A stretch of DNA of 64,000 nucleotides from Psettodes erumei (lineage: Eukaryota > Chordata > Actinopteri > Pleuronectiformes > Psettodidae): assembly GCA_016785225.1 (NCBI GenBank), contig JAFBJZ010000375.1, positions 823,501 through 887,500 of the forward strand, read 5' to 3'. A model generated the notes under the pieces. That model was not told where the DNA came from, ran no database searches, and was given only the letters and a program-made list of their open reading frames with translations. Both the position numbers and the translations under genes were made by a program. This document shows positions 1-13,600 of this stretch, in pieces (position 1 is the first letter of the stretch; every line of letters begins with the position of its first letter).

Positions 1-1894
1 ACCCCAGGCTGCGTTCACTTACAGGACAGGAAATATATAGATGTTATGTGTGCTGTCTGTTTTACCCCACAAGCAGAGATGTCAGTGGTCTTTCAGTTGA
101 TTAGTCAAATCTATCCATGACAAAACAATACTTCAATATGATACCTCACTTTGACAAGTATAATTTTCAGAACATTTAAACACAAACAGCTGCACAAAAA
201 CTTTTTCTAAATAAAAAACAAAACTGGAAAAATTTGAATCCAAAACAGTATTGTCAAAGAATAAGTGAACCTGGTTCAGAGCAGACCGTTTTGGATAATT
301 TGTGAAATAGAAACAAGTAGTCATCGCATTCAATAAAACCATGTGGTCAGTGTTTTTACCTGTGCATCAGATGATTTTAAATCTGCAGGACAGTTTATCA
401 ACCGAAAGACAAACCCCACCTTTTAATTTAAAGTAGAGATTAGGGCTGGGCCTTCGTCCATTGGCATTGTCTAATTGTCTCACTGTGTTGAATGCACACA
501 CTCCCCCAACAGACAGACACACACAACCAACAGAAAAGCTATATTGCCCATTGTCAAGTTTACCTTTTACAGCACAAATTTCCTTGCTGTTCTAGAACAC
601 AACACCATAAATTTGTTCAGAGTAAAGCGTCAGACAGACAGCTTTCAGATTCTCTCAGCCTCCTCACTACATTTTCCCGTAATGTGAAGCTCTAATTTGG
701 TGTTGTGAGTGTGGATTCTATAAGGGACCCCCACTCCCCCACCCCCGTAGTTAATGCCTCCAACTATACCCTACCCCCAACAGAATGCATGACATCCTGT
801 TGGTTTGTAATTAGCAGTCCTACAGTGACACTCCTCAAGCTTTCAATCTGAAGATGGAAAACTCTGCAGAGTTGAAGTCAACCCTCCTGGCATGGCCCCA
901 GGTTTTAAGATTTTTCTGGTTGTGCTCTCAATCTCTGACAGGAAGCAATGCGTCCTCATGGCACATCTGGAATGTATAGACGCGAGACATCTGTCCTCCA
1001 AAACCAGATGGCAGCGCTCAGGAGTCTTTCCTCCCTCCGCTGTTCTCACACTGATAATGATGATCTCAGGGGTTGGACATGTGTGATGTCAGTGGCGTCC
1101 TGGCAAGTTTCCACTGAGGAGGACATATGATTTCACTGCTGCAGGTCTTCAGACAGCACATATGTTGTTACATGTTGAATCAGCTAAAAGTATTACAAAC
1201 ATGCAGCAGATAAGTAACATTACAAAACTGCATAACATTCACACTGTGTTCCTACACCAGTAATTTGGCTTTCAGCTTTTAAGTTAGTGACTACAAATAA
1301 CATCTGCTTTAGATTCCTGCCAACTATTTTCAGAAACATCAACCCTTTTTTAGATTACCTCCAGGTAGCCATTAATTAGGCTCCCATTCAAATTTTGCAC
1401 AAAACTTTTTGTGAAAAATCTGCAAAAGAAAATTCAGGTGTATTTCAATCCACTAAACAGCTGTTGGTGCTGATTCTCCAGTTGCTGCCATCAAACCACC
1501 ACAGAAGAAGAAGAGGTTAATTAGCGCTCCAGTCAAAGCTTGGATGATGGAGAACCTAAGGAAGGTTATAGTCTCAAGGTTCTTAATGTCTCTTAATGCT
1601 TCATGGAAATCTGCATTTATCTCAATGAACCTACTCACAATGTTCATGCAGCAGTAGTGGATGGAAACACATTAAGTCACATTCTTTTGCAGATTTTCTT
1701 GAAATGTGAGATTTGTTTTGTATTTGGAAGGAAGGAAACTCATTGTAGCATTTTACATTAAGCCACACACCAACATTTCCTCCTTAGCTGAGCATAAAAA
1801 AGTTTTTGCAATATTGTGAAATGTTCTGCAGAGAGCTACGACATCAGTCAGTATCTGTAATGGTCAGTACAGAAACCAATCACAAAACAGTGTG

Positions 1895-2230
1895 GTTGGC
1901 AGCAATAACATTTATTCTGCAAAGAAATCCAAAGCCTGCGATCCAAAAAACATGTATTGTCCATAATCGTAGTCTGACAGGCTAGGTCAAAACCAGGAAA
2001 ACCAAACAAATCCAGAATTGGGCTAAGGCAAGAAACAGTGGTCAGGAAAAAGGGTGTCTTCAGGGAACAGATCACACTGGCATACAGGACTCTCAGCGCA
2101 GAACGAACTGGTCACATTCTGACAAGAGGTGACTGGAAGGCAGGGGTATAAATACACAGGAGAGCGGTAACGAGCAAACAAGACACAGGTGCAGGGAATT
2201 AACCAGGTGATTAGCCAGAAGGGAGCCCTA
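1895..2230. repeat. Probable teleost interspersed repeat
   Basis: This segment mixes short A-rich phrases with a TATAAATACACAGGAG-like string and a run ending in AGGTGATTAGCC. It resembles, from memory, a dispersed repeat that is frequent in fish genomes. No terminal repeats or coding capacity are visible. The family is not identified and the boundaries are approximate. Confidence 0.3.
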
Positions 2231-4556
2231 ATTTAACCCTTTAAGCACCAAAATTATACATATATTTTATATTGTTCACATCTTTCAGGGGCAGTTTGAA
2301 TGATTAAATTGCATGAAGTAGCGAGGAGTTACGGTAATTTTAAATATACATGCGCTGTGGTGTCACCGGTGATCCCTGTGGTATTAAAAGGAGAGCAACA
2401 CCAGGAACCACTCGAAACATGTGAGCATGCAGACAGGGAAAAACACAACAAGACAGAAACCAAAAGAACATGGATCATAACAGTATCAACTCTATTTTTA
2501 TTGATTGTTATTGTATTTAGTCGTAGTGGAAGTTAAAATAGTTACATTCATGTGGAGTGATGCAGAAGCGAAAAGTGATCATCACGAAACAAAAATATCG
2601 AGGCTTCCATGACTCCCACTAAAAAGACTGTTGACCCTCCAGTCTCGGTCCTTAAATGCACCATATACTTCACATCTTGCTTGGTGGAGCTCAACAGTTA
2701 GATCACAATCACCCCCCAACCCCCAGCTACTCCCGTCCACAAAAATCACTTAATCCAAAATGGCTTTTGATGGTCAGAGCACCGGAAAATAAAGTCATGT
2801 ACAAACGCAACCATTCACCATTTATTATCTGATGAAGCTGAAAAGAGAGATTTTTTGTGTTTAAAATGGTATTGTGTCTATGTCCACATGGTTCATCATG
2901 CAGATCAGAATTTTAAGACAGGTAAGACTTTTACTGATGTACATTTAAAAATCACTGCTTCATAAATATCTTCTTTGTACAGAGCTGATTATAAACACAA
3001 AGAACTTTTTTATATTCCAGTGTGGAAAGAGAGGATTTTAGCTGGGTCTGTCCATATCCTTCATCCTGGTCTTAAGTCCTGAAAGCTGTGGGAATGTCCT
3101 TTTCTTAAAATTTGCTGTCTTCAGCTCTGCACGTGTCGTCTCTGAAGTCAGATACCTGCTGGCAGACCTTGGCCTTTCACCCACAGAGGCAGGATGTGAG
3201 CGGTGGTGGGGGGAGTGGTAGTCAAACCCTTATCCAAAAAGACACTCCAGGCTTTACAGAGGCACTCGAGCAAGAAAGCTTTCCTCCCTGGCTCATATTT
3301 CCTCACCTCTCCCATCTCGCAGCATTGTCTCAAAAGAAACTTCTTATGTTTTCAGACTCTCACCTTTGAACTCTCTGCTACCAGTCATGTGTAAAGATTT
3401 ACTTCTCCTCGTTTAGAGGTTGTTCATCCTGTCATCAACTTCCGAGTCTGTCAGGAAAACTCACTGGTCGCGTTAGTCTGGTGTGACAAAGTGCTGCGAC
3501 ACTTTCCATTCACAGTTTTGTACAAAAAGTTGCAGAAATGCAGGAAATAAACTTACTGATAATGTAACATGTAATAAAAATGTAATAAAAATCTGCAGGT
3601 TTAATACATGTATATCAACTGACATCATACTGTAACAAGAAGTGCTGTATCTAACTGTAAAGTTGCAGTATGCTGGAGGAGAAATGTAAAAATGTAAAAC
3701 TTTGGTTAACTTAAAACACAAAACCACATTTTCTCAATTAACTCTTTTTATTTGTCCTCGCAGAAAGATCCAGATGTATTTATTGCTCTGGTTATTAGAT
3801 TGTCTTCAAGATTTCTGGAGAAAATCGGGGCTATTTGAATGAACAGACCCCCTCAAAAGGAAGATTTAAAGAGGTTCTGATGGTTCTTGAGGCCTGAGCA
3901 GAACATAAAACGAGACAAATTGTTTAAATGATTTGATTTGTGTTCTATGACTGTGGCAGCGTGACGCACATCTCTGCATACAGCAGCTGTGTAGTCTCCC
4001 TCTGCCTGGTTGACAGCAGTATGTACATGGTGAGATAAGACAGAGGAGTATATATACAGGTTGGATATACAGTTTATGTCTGGAGCTGCTGATGCATTCA
4101 AGGCCTGAGTCACACATCAGCACACGTCTGTCCCCCAACAGCAGCAGACATAACAGTGTCTCAGCTAACTTAATTTTTAAATGATGAAAAGATTCCTATT
4201 GTTGTTGATTGTTGATTATTTTGTAGTGGTGGAGTCAGACATGGCAGTTTCTGTTTTTGTGGGACACTTTTTTCCAGTCTGTGCTGATGGTGGTCGGTTG
4301 TGGCGTGTGGTCGTTTTGTGATGGTGTCAGCTCCATCTTCTGCTTGATGACTTGCTGTCTGAACAGAGACACCTCCAGATCTGCGCATTAAACATTTGAA
4401 TATATGTAGCACTCTGAGAAACACAGTCCCGTAATCCCTCAGTATAATAATAATAAGATAACGGTATGCAGCCTGTCTGCTGCTCATTCACATTGCTCAT
4501 TAACAGTGAGGCTGTGAATATTCTCATATCATTTGCCCAGGTCATGGTTATCTCAA

Positions 4557-4725
4557 GGAAATTTTAATCAAAATCAACTGAACTTACTTTGTAGGTCTTG
4601 AAGATGTCTCGCCTCTCATCCAAGAGGCTTCATCAGTTTGTGCTGGTTAGACCTAGTCTTGGATGAGAGGCGAAACGTCTTCAAGGCCTACAAAGTAATT
4701 CCAGTTGATTTCGATCTAAATTTCC
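4557..4725. mobile_element. MITE-like inverted-repeat element (169 bp)
   Basis: Two 71-bp arms, 4557-4627 and 4655-4725, are reverse complements of each other at roughly 85-90% identity and are separated by 27 bp. The outer ends read GGAAATTT on both arms. The inner portion carries the phrase GATGAGAGGCGAAACGTCTTC, which recurs in fish repeats as I remember them. No open frame is present. The structure fits a non-autonomous foldback element; no clear target-site duplication was found. Confidence 0.7.
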
Positions 4726-6457
4726 TTGTCATTAACAGCCATTTTCACAAACACAGAGCTGTTTGAACAGAGAAAAGCCCCTGAGGGTTTTTACTAAGTG
4801 CAGCCTTTGTTGTCTTGTTTGAACTCAAGAAAATTAGCAAGAAAGCCAGTCAGGTAGGCATTACATAGCAGGGTGACCATGACAGCTTCATTATGGGAGT
4901 GTGACCTATCCCGATGAGTTGATATTTCCATCAGGGGTTGAAAAGCATTGAGATGCTACCGTATAATTACACTGCTTAACACCAAGATACCAACTACCAC
5001 TACTGTACTCCATTAAATTTATTGGAGATATTTAAGATCCCCAGTGGATGAATCCTGCTGATTTTGACGCCCTTTCTTCTGGCGTCACCTCCAGGGCAAA
5101 CTCACTTCATCTGTGTCATCAAACAGCCTGAGCTGAGAGTCTCCCAGTGTTGGTTGATTGTGCTCAGTGTTGCTATTGCTTTGTGTGTGTGTGTTTTAGG
5201 TTGTGGGTGTCGGCTGAATGTTAACAACAGACTCTGCGTTCCATTCAACCATTCAATCACTGCATCTACTCGTTTGTGTTCATTATCAGAGGGCTTCTCT
5301 TCATCAAAGCTGACAACAAGAACAAAAGCCCTTCTCGCTGTTTTCTCTGCATTATGTTGTGTTGTTTTTATCAAGTTGATGAATCAATTAGGTGATTATT
5401 CGTTTCAATACAAACTTAATCTGCAACTATTGTGATTATCAAATTATAGCTTCAGTCATTTTTCACGCAGACAGCTCAAACATGAGTATTTGATGATTTC
5501 CTTTGCCGCACATCACAGTAAACTGAGTACTTAAAGGGATTTTCAGGCTGTTGGTCAGACAGTGCCAGATGTTTGAAGAAGTTGTCTTTTGTTCTCGCAA
5601 AATGTGATAAGAATTGTTTTCACCAATTTTGACATTTCACAGTCCAAACGAATGATTAATCAGTAAAATAACTGGCAGATAAGTTTGTAAAAAAATTTCA
5701 GAAATTGAACTCCAATGCTCCAGTGCGTGGGATTTGAAATTTATCATGTGGTTCCTTCACACTTGTCATGTTTATTATTAAGATCTGGAAAACATTTTTT
5801 TTTCTAAAGAGGAGCCATAACTCAGACATAAACTGAATCTGTTTTGTCTGAATCCTTTACCTTGGATAAGGAGGAAACACTGTGTCTACACTTCATGGTC
5901 AGAGCTGACGGAGTTCAGGGCTCAAACAGTAACTGTGGCATTTGCTTGCCTTCAGTCTAAGGCGGATTGGAGCTAATAAGGTTAAAGAGATCCTGTACTT
6001 TTGAGTGAATGGGAAGTTATTGTGCAAAATTCCTGTCGGCCAACAAAGCGAGCAGAGCTGAGCCGAGGGGGCGTTGAGCTGTAGGAGAGTCCCGAACATT
6101 TACTACAGTTTTAAATGGAGATCCAACTGTATGACTGCATTCCAGTCTGTAAGACAACCAGTGGACCGTCAGTCTCTCCTTTAAGAAAAGAGACAAAACT
6201 AAGTTGTAAGTGTGAGAAAGTTTCTCATGATTATGAGCCTTTTCACTGTTGAAATAGTTGTAACTTGTTATAATTTGAGGTAAAATCATTAGATTCTACC
6301 TCACAACGAGAAGAGTCAAGAATTTATTATGACTATCAGTCATTATTATTCTCATAATTGTTGGAAATGAGCTTCTGTACAAGCAAGTGCATGATACACA
6401 GGAATTACACAGTAGTTTAATGTCACTCATTCAAATAAATCTTATCTACTGTTCCAG

Positions 6458-7656
6458 GTCAATACCAATGGATTTGTGGCTGTTGACAACCCTCCAAATG
6501 AGAAGGAGTACCTGGGGAAGACGCCCATCAGTTTTAAAATGATCGCACCCCTGCTGGGAGACCTGGACAACAGTGACGGGCGGGGGAATGTCTTCTTCAG
6601 GCAGGACAACAGCCCACATGTGCTGAGTCAAGCCAGTGAGCACATTAAGCGAGCTTTCCCAAGTGATGACGCAGTGGAGCCCCGCAACGTCATTGTCATC
6701 ACTTGGGTGAACATGGCCGCCCAAGGGACTTCTGGACGTGGGGATGGACTGGACGCTAAGGTGAGCTACATTCGGTTTTCAAGAAGCAGACCGAAGATGG
6801 CTTGTTTGAAGGCAAATGGTTCAGGCAAATCCATTCAAAACTACCCAGACCAAAAGACATTTTGGTCTGAAACACAAATATCAATCTCATGCAGTGTATC
6901 CCATAGACCAGAAGTCAATTTGTGGGGGCAGCAATCTGTTGATGGGGTGGGTGGTAGACCGTGTCAAAGGGTCATATCATGTTATCAATTATATAGTGAT
7001 GCAATAAACTATACCATTCCGGGAACAAAATTAAGAACTGCTGCTCAACAATATCTCCTTTGCACTTTTAGAGAAACACCTTCCAAATGGTTGTGGTTTC
7101 CATGAAGTCTTCCTCTTGCGCCATCCTCTTGTACCCCAGAGGCGGCCTGCAGTTCTTCTCCACATCGGTTGAGGGGGAGAATAAGCTCCTAGAGGCTGGC
7201 TTCAATGAAGGTATCGTGCAGGGATGGTTCCGGAACAAGCAGGGGACGTACTTCCGAACCACTACTGATGAAGAGACCTCCATCAGACAACTCACTGAGT
7301 ATGAATCTTGTAGCCACTGGTTGACAGCTGGTGATAGTCGTTTTGTACTTGAAAATATAAGACACACAAAAGTGTGTCAATTTACTGTATGCTTTTTACA
7401 ACAATTTGATACAAGTAGATTCATTGTCTATGAATCTACTTCTAGATCGTGATCAGTTGGAGACAATCTTCAATTACATATACCATTGCTGGTTTGAATT
7501 TCACTACCTAAGTTTTGCACTGTAAAGAACATAGATATGATGATGTATGATGAAGTGCAAATGCAGTTTCTAAGACGTTTGTCCTTTCATTAAAAGTGAT
7601 TTTTCTTCTTTCCTGTGCCCAACCAGAAAGACAAACTCTGGACAAAAAGGAGTTTG
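6458..7656 (+). other. nid1: nid1 NIDO domain exons
   Basis: Exons 6458-6760 and 7072-7298, plus the start of the next exon, encode the NIDO (G1) module. The first begins VNTNGFVAV, matching the human VTTNGIIA region, and contains APLLGDLDNSDG. The second carries ILLYPRGGLQF. The domain closes with GVWVYEIG at 7649-7672, as in human nidogen-1. Exon joins restore codons exactly: the split codon GA|A gives Glu at 7298/7627. The N-terminal part of NIDO is outside the window. Confidence 0.9.
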
Positions 7657-10600
7657 GGTGTATGAGATTGGTCCATCAAGTCTTTTTGCTTCTATCATAC
7701 CTGGAATTGTCCATACCTTTCCTGAGGGGGAAGGGGAGAGTACCACTGAACCTTCTGTTACCATGTTGCCAAGGCAACCTGATGAAGACCAAGAGGTGGA
7801 CTTTTCAACCTATGCAACCCAGGCAACGATGTTGATGACTGAATCAGTACCAGGAGAAAATGAGGAGTTTCCAACTGATATTCCCGCTGAGTACCGACCT
7901 GGTTACCCAGACCCTGAGACCACCACACCAGGGTATGCTGAACCAGGGACTGAAGAGCCGGATTATGAAGACCCAGACCAATTTGAAGAATACCCAGACT
8001 TTGAGACTGTCACACCAACATACACCAGCCCTGAAAAAGTTCAATCTGAACCAATATATCCTGACCAAACCAAGTCCAGATACCCCATCTCGGAGCCTTT
8101 ACAACCAGGATACACTACCTCTGAACCCAGTGAACCTACATCACCACCATCACCAGTCCAGCCAAGGTACCCTGAGCCTGATTCAGTCCAACCGAGTTAC
8201 ATCAACCCTGAACCCAGTGAACCTACATACTCACCAGTCCAGCCAAGGTACCCTGAGCCTGATCCAGTCCAACCACGATACACCAACCCTGAACCAGTCC
8301 GACCAGTGCCACCCCGTTCCCAGCCCCAACACCCTCAGATTGTTGTGGTGGATGAAGATGAAGATCTGGATGTGAATGGTAAATCACTAATGCACAAAAA
8401 CTTTTTTTGCTTCATGATACAGAAGAAATTGGAAATGAGCAAATTCCTTAGCGTTTTTGGGCGTTCATTCAAGTCATATTTAGAGCTTTAGATTTTTTTT
8501 CTGTGAAGCCGAGCTGACTCATATGTTCTTTGGTTCTCTTCATAGTATTTGCATACAATTTGGAGACGTGCGCCCACAACAGGCACAGATGCTCTGCTTT
8601 TGCTGACTGCCGGGATTACAGCGAAGGGTACTGCTGCCACTGTCGACCTGGTTTCTATGGTAATGGAAAGGACTGTGTTGCAGAAGGTGAGAAACATTCT
8701 CAACCTTATTTAAGATGTTGCAGAGACAGATTGTATTTGTAACTACAGCTAATCCATAAGGATGCCAGACTGTACTCAACACGACATCACAACACTATCT
8801 GACCTGATGCTGTATCATTGGCTCTGATCCTTAAGTGGAAACACTGAATTTCTGCTCTTTTTATTAAATCTTTGTTGTTTCTAGGTAAACCACAGAGGAT
8901 GAATGGAAAGGTGAATGGTCGAGTGTTTGTGGGCAACTCGCCATCACCCGTGGAGCTCAGTAACAATGACTTGCACTCGTATGTTGTGGCCAATGACGGA
9001 CGGGCCTATGTGGCCATCAGCAACATCCCCGAAAGCGTAGGGCCCTCCTTGCAGCCGCTGTCCTCCCTGGGAGGAGTTATTGGCTGGGCCTTTGCCCTGG
9101 AGCAGCCTGGCTATGAAAATGGCTTTAGTCTAATAGGTGAGGAGATGATTTGTTGTTGATTGTTGGTACTGAATTGCAATATTTTTAGCCATCAGCATTG
9201 CTTGCCTGCTCAGTTAGCATAGATGAAATATAAACAGGTTAATGTGTTGTTTTCCATGCCAACTTCAAAAATGTTAACTACAGGTAGACTGCAAATGTAG
9301 ACTACATTCATAGTTATTTGAATAATACGCAGTACATACGTGTTGGTACATATTTTGCATAGAAGGCTTTCTTGTATCCGTGCAGGTGGCGTGTTTTCGC
9401 GACAGGCCGAGGTGATCTTCCAGCCTGGAAACGAGCGTCTGACCATCAAGCAGCAGTTTAAAGGAATCGATGAACATGACCACCTGGTGGTCAGCACAGA
9501 GCTGGAAGGACGTTTGCCTGCCATCCCGCTGGGATCATCAGTCCAGATCAACCCCTACAAAGAAATCTACCAGTACGACACAAACTGTAAGGACAGCTAA
9601 CAACTAAAAAAAATTAAGTGGTGCATAAGATATCTGCTGTGCTGTTCAATCATTATTTTTCTGCCACCCCTTCTTTCAGTGATCACTTCCTCCTCCAACC
9701 GCGACTACACCATTACCTCCGCTGAGGGCACTGTGGAGACCAGAAGCTATCAGTGGCGTCAGACCATTACCTTCCAGGGCTGCCCTCATGATGAAGCCAC
9801 TAGGGTAGTACCATCCCCCCAGCAGCTGAGCGTGGACCAGATCTTTGTGATGTTTGACGCCGCCAACAATCTGATCCGCTACGCCATGAGCAACAACATT
9901 GGCTCCATCCACAGTAAGTTCAAACCCCCCGGTATGACACGTGAAACTGACATGATATGGTCCAAAAAGGGGGAAGAAATACAATCTAAAAGGCTGGGAT
10001 AAGTTCTCTCTAAAGGAAATAGAATGACAAACAAAGCAGGAGAACAAATCTTTAAATTTCTGACTGTGTCTGACCGACTCTCCTGAAAACACAGACCCAC
10101 ATCTCATAAATATGATTTAAAAAATCTCCAAAATTATATTGCAAAAATATCTCACCATAGCATGTCATGGTAAATGTGATCTCAAAATCAATGATGTGAG
10201 AACTTTTTCTCATACTAATGATGGAAACTTCCAATCATTTTGAGATACCAGGTCATGTTTATAAAGGATGCAAGTCATGCAGCCCTAATAATTTACTGTC
10301 TTATTTTTCTCTCTGGAAGAAATTGGCTTCCAATTCTTATGTCAGACTTTTGAGATAGATGTGTTGTACAGTCAGACTGAGACAGTGCAGGATGTTAGCC
10401 AGAACCGAATCCAGCTGCAGGTTAAAGTCCTTCCAGTGGAGACATTCATGTCAACCAGTAGACAAGGTTGTCTGTCTGTGACAGCGGTTTGTTGTTACTC
10501 AGAGGAATGCACTGAAACCAGCCTCCTTTCATGCCCCATGGTGTTAGCAGTGAAACATCAAAAGAAGATAAACAGTAATCTGTTGGTAGTGGCTGTATTT

Positions 10601-13600
10601 CCTCAGCTGCAAGCTGCAGACGCTGAAAGTGTTGGCAGGGGGTAAAGGTCAGTGAGAAAAGTCAGAGATACCAACCTCCAGTCCACAGCAGGGAAGAGAT
10701 CAGGGGGGAGGGGCATCAAGAAAATCTTTTTTTCATTGTTTAATAAAAAGGCGGGTTAAATGTAAAAGTGCAGGTGGGGGCTGTTGAAGGGATGCTTGGG
10801 GCTTCAGAGTTACACAAACACAACTCAGCTGGGGTCTGCTGGCAAAAAGTGAAACATCTGGGTTGTGTTTCCTGTGAGGAGGAAACTTCACTACATGGAG
10901 CACCAACATTTGAGAAACACACACACACTCACATTTGAGAAACTGGAAGCAACAAACTAGTGTTTCTAGATGAAAACTCCTTTATTCATTATACAGAGTG
11001 ATCCAGCATCATTAAACCTTTGTTAACCTGGTTAACCTTTTATTTAATTGTGTGAATCTAATAGAGATGAATCCTGAAATTCTTTGAAGGAAAAGTCAGG
11101 GTCCTGGTCCGACTGTGCTGTTTTCAGTCTGAGCTTCATCTTGGTAGTTTTCTGGATTAAAGGGATTGTTGACAGTGTCTGTGTTTTTTGTTTCTTTGAC
11201 AGGCAGCCTTCCAGAACAGAACCCATGTTTCACCGGCCGACACGGCTGTGACATCAACGCTATGTGCAGACCGGGTGAGGGCCTCCAGTTCACCTGCGAG
11301 TGTGCTGCTGGTTTCACTGGAGACGGACGCTTTTGCCACGGTAACGCACCCTCACAGATCTGTTTCTTTACATGAAAACTGTGGGGAAACATATACTGTA
11401 TGTATTTGAATCATGTCTATTTTTGATAACGTTTTTAGTCACTATGTGCAGAGCTTTTGTGATTATAGTGGTTGCTCTTAAGTTAAAAAAAACTGCTTGT
11501 ATACAAACCAAAGTAGAGCCAGTGGACATTATATTTTCTTTCTCATAAACTTTTAACATGTCAGGGAACATTTAAGCTTTTTCTCACAGTTTTTTAAAGT
11601 TTTTTTACATTTTAAACCTAATAATACCCTAATACACCATAATTAATATTCATCTGAGACTAAAATACTGAAGTTCATAAAAATATTTAAACTGCCAAGT
11701 GAGTTTGCTCTGTCACCTCTGTATATCATCCATGTTCTTGTTGGTGCGTTATCGACAGATCTTGACGAGTGCAGGGAGAGTCCCTATATTTGCGGGTCCA
11801 ATGCTGTCTGCAATAATCAGCCCGGAACTTTCCGTTGTGAGTGTTTGACCGGCTTTGTGTTCGCCAGCGATGGGAAAACCTGCATAGGTATGTGTCAATG
11901 GGTGTGTGTATCTGTGCATGCTGGCAGCTGTGTGGTGTGGGTGGGAGGAGTGTGTATTTCCTTTGTGTGACTTGTTAAATATACAGATGTTCTAAAAGCC
12001 ACCAAGAAAAATGGAAATAAAGGTTTTGTATGTCTGATATTTATCCAGAACCAAAAGAATTATCCATGAACTGTAGCTCATATGGTCTTCAAATGTTCTC
12101 AAAAGCATTAAATGCACATGTCTATAGACATATCTATTGTAAGTGGGTAAAGAATGATGTGAATAACCTCTTCAAACATCTTCTGGTTCAACAATGAAGA
12201 AACAAGAGAAACCTGGCAAGACTAATAGGTGTCTAAATCTGTTCCACGTTCACTTTACGTGTGGTTGTCTCACGACCTCACGTTCTGTCCCCATAAAGTG
12301 TTTTTCTGTCTGGTTCTGCAGAGGAAAACCGTCCAGTGGATCACTGCCAGAGAGGGAGTCATGACTGTGACGTTCCAGAGAGAGCTCTGTGCAGCTACAC
12401 CGGGGGCTCGGCCTACATCTGCTCCTGCCTGCCGGGCTTTGAGGGCGACGGTCGGGTGTGTCGGGGTGAGTTCACTCTTTCAATTGAGTGTGTGCGTTTC
12501 TGTGTGTGTGTCTGACCTCGGCCTGATCTTCAATATTGTGACTTGTGTCAGTATCAGCGATAAAAGAATGGAAGCAAAGTTTCACATGTGGCCTTGCAGA
12601 AACTGGACACTCAGTTCAGGCAGTTTGTTCAGAGAAATATACTGTAAATCAGCTCAAGGGGCCCCGAGGACAGGAAATGCTTTCACCTGGACAGGAAGTG
12701 CCTGAACCCTTCCCTACAGCTGTGCAACTCATCTCTTGTTTATACATCTCCCACCGCCTCCTCCTCATCTTCTGTTTTTTTTACTGTTCTTCAACTGTAA
12801 ACGAGAGCTGATGATTTACAGGCTGTGTAGCTCAAATGTAAAGTTGACCCGAAAGAAATAGTGAAGGTCACAACGGTCATTAAAATCCAAAAAGTTCATC
12901 CTCTGTGGAGCGGGAATCCTTCTGCAGGTTCACCAGCACTTTGTATTTGTCCTCATCTTTGTTTGTCTGTGTCCCTTCAGACGTGGACGAGTGCCAGCAG
13001 GACCGATGCCACCGCGATTCCTTCTGCTCCAACACACCGGGCTCCTACGCCTGCCAGTGCCGCCCTGGTTTCCATGGTGATGGGTTCCAGTGCAACCCCA
13101 CATCCTCAGGTGAGTTAAATCAGACACCTCTAAACCTGCTCAAATGATTTGCCTTCTTTATTCATTTTAGTGGATGGGTTAAAATATGTAAAAACAACAG
13201 TGTGCTCCCTTTTTAATGTTATTTTACTGTTTGCTTTGGGGTTGTTTCACACTTGTGCAGGCTGAAGGCAGCTCTGCAGATATTTCACACGCACACATAT
13301 AAACTGAGTGTTTGTCTTTGTGAAGTACTTCAGCTGAAGGATGAACAGGAATAACAGAGATGAGGCAAAGTGTTCAGAGCGTTAAACAGATTTCATGTTA
13401 GACTCAACAAATGGCAAATGGACTCCATTTGTATCACTATATTCATTCCTGTCTTATCAACCAGTCAAATCAATTTACGTTATAATTAGTGGACGACCTC
13501 CTCCATCTCCTGAGCCGCAGCTGCCTTACAAACACCTGACGTCACACAGCTGAGGTTCATGTTGGAGGTTTCTTATCTGTTCAGGGTCATAAATCCTGAC

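Larger units (their letters stand above)
1..6457. other. Non-coding stretch 5' of the first visible nid1 exon
   Basis: No supportable exon is seen on either strand; open frames here are short and lack splice logic or recognisable motifs. The stretch is probably nid1 intron 1, because the first visible nid1 exon begins inside the NIDO domain, so the signal-peptide exon must lie upstream. It contains a probable interspersed repeat at 1895-2230 and an inverted-repeat element at 4557-4725, listed separately. That it is an intron is inference; it could also include an exon 1 that I failed to recognise. Confidence 0.6.

Noticed and set aside
7658..8491. 277-codon frame as a separate gene
   Set aside because: It is the large nid1 linker exon; the last part reads through the donor at 8379 into the intron.
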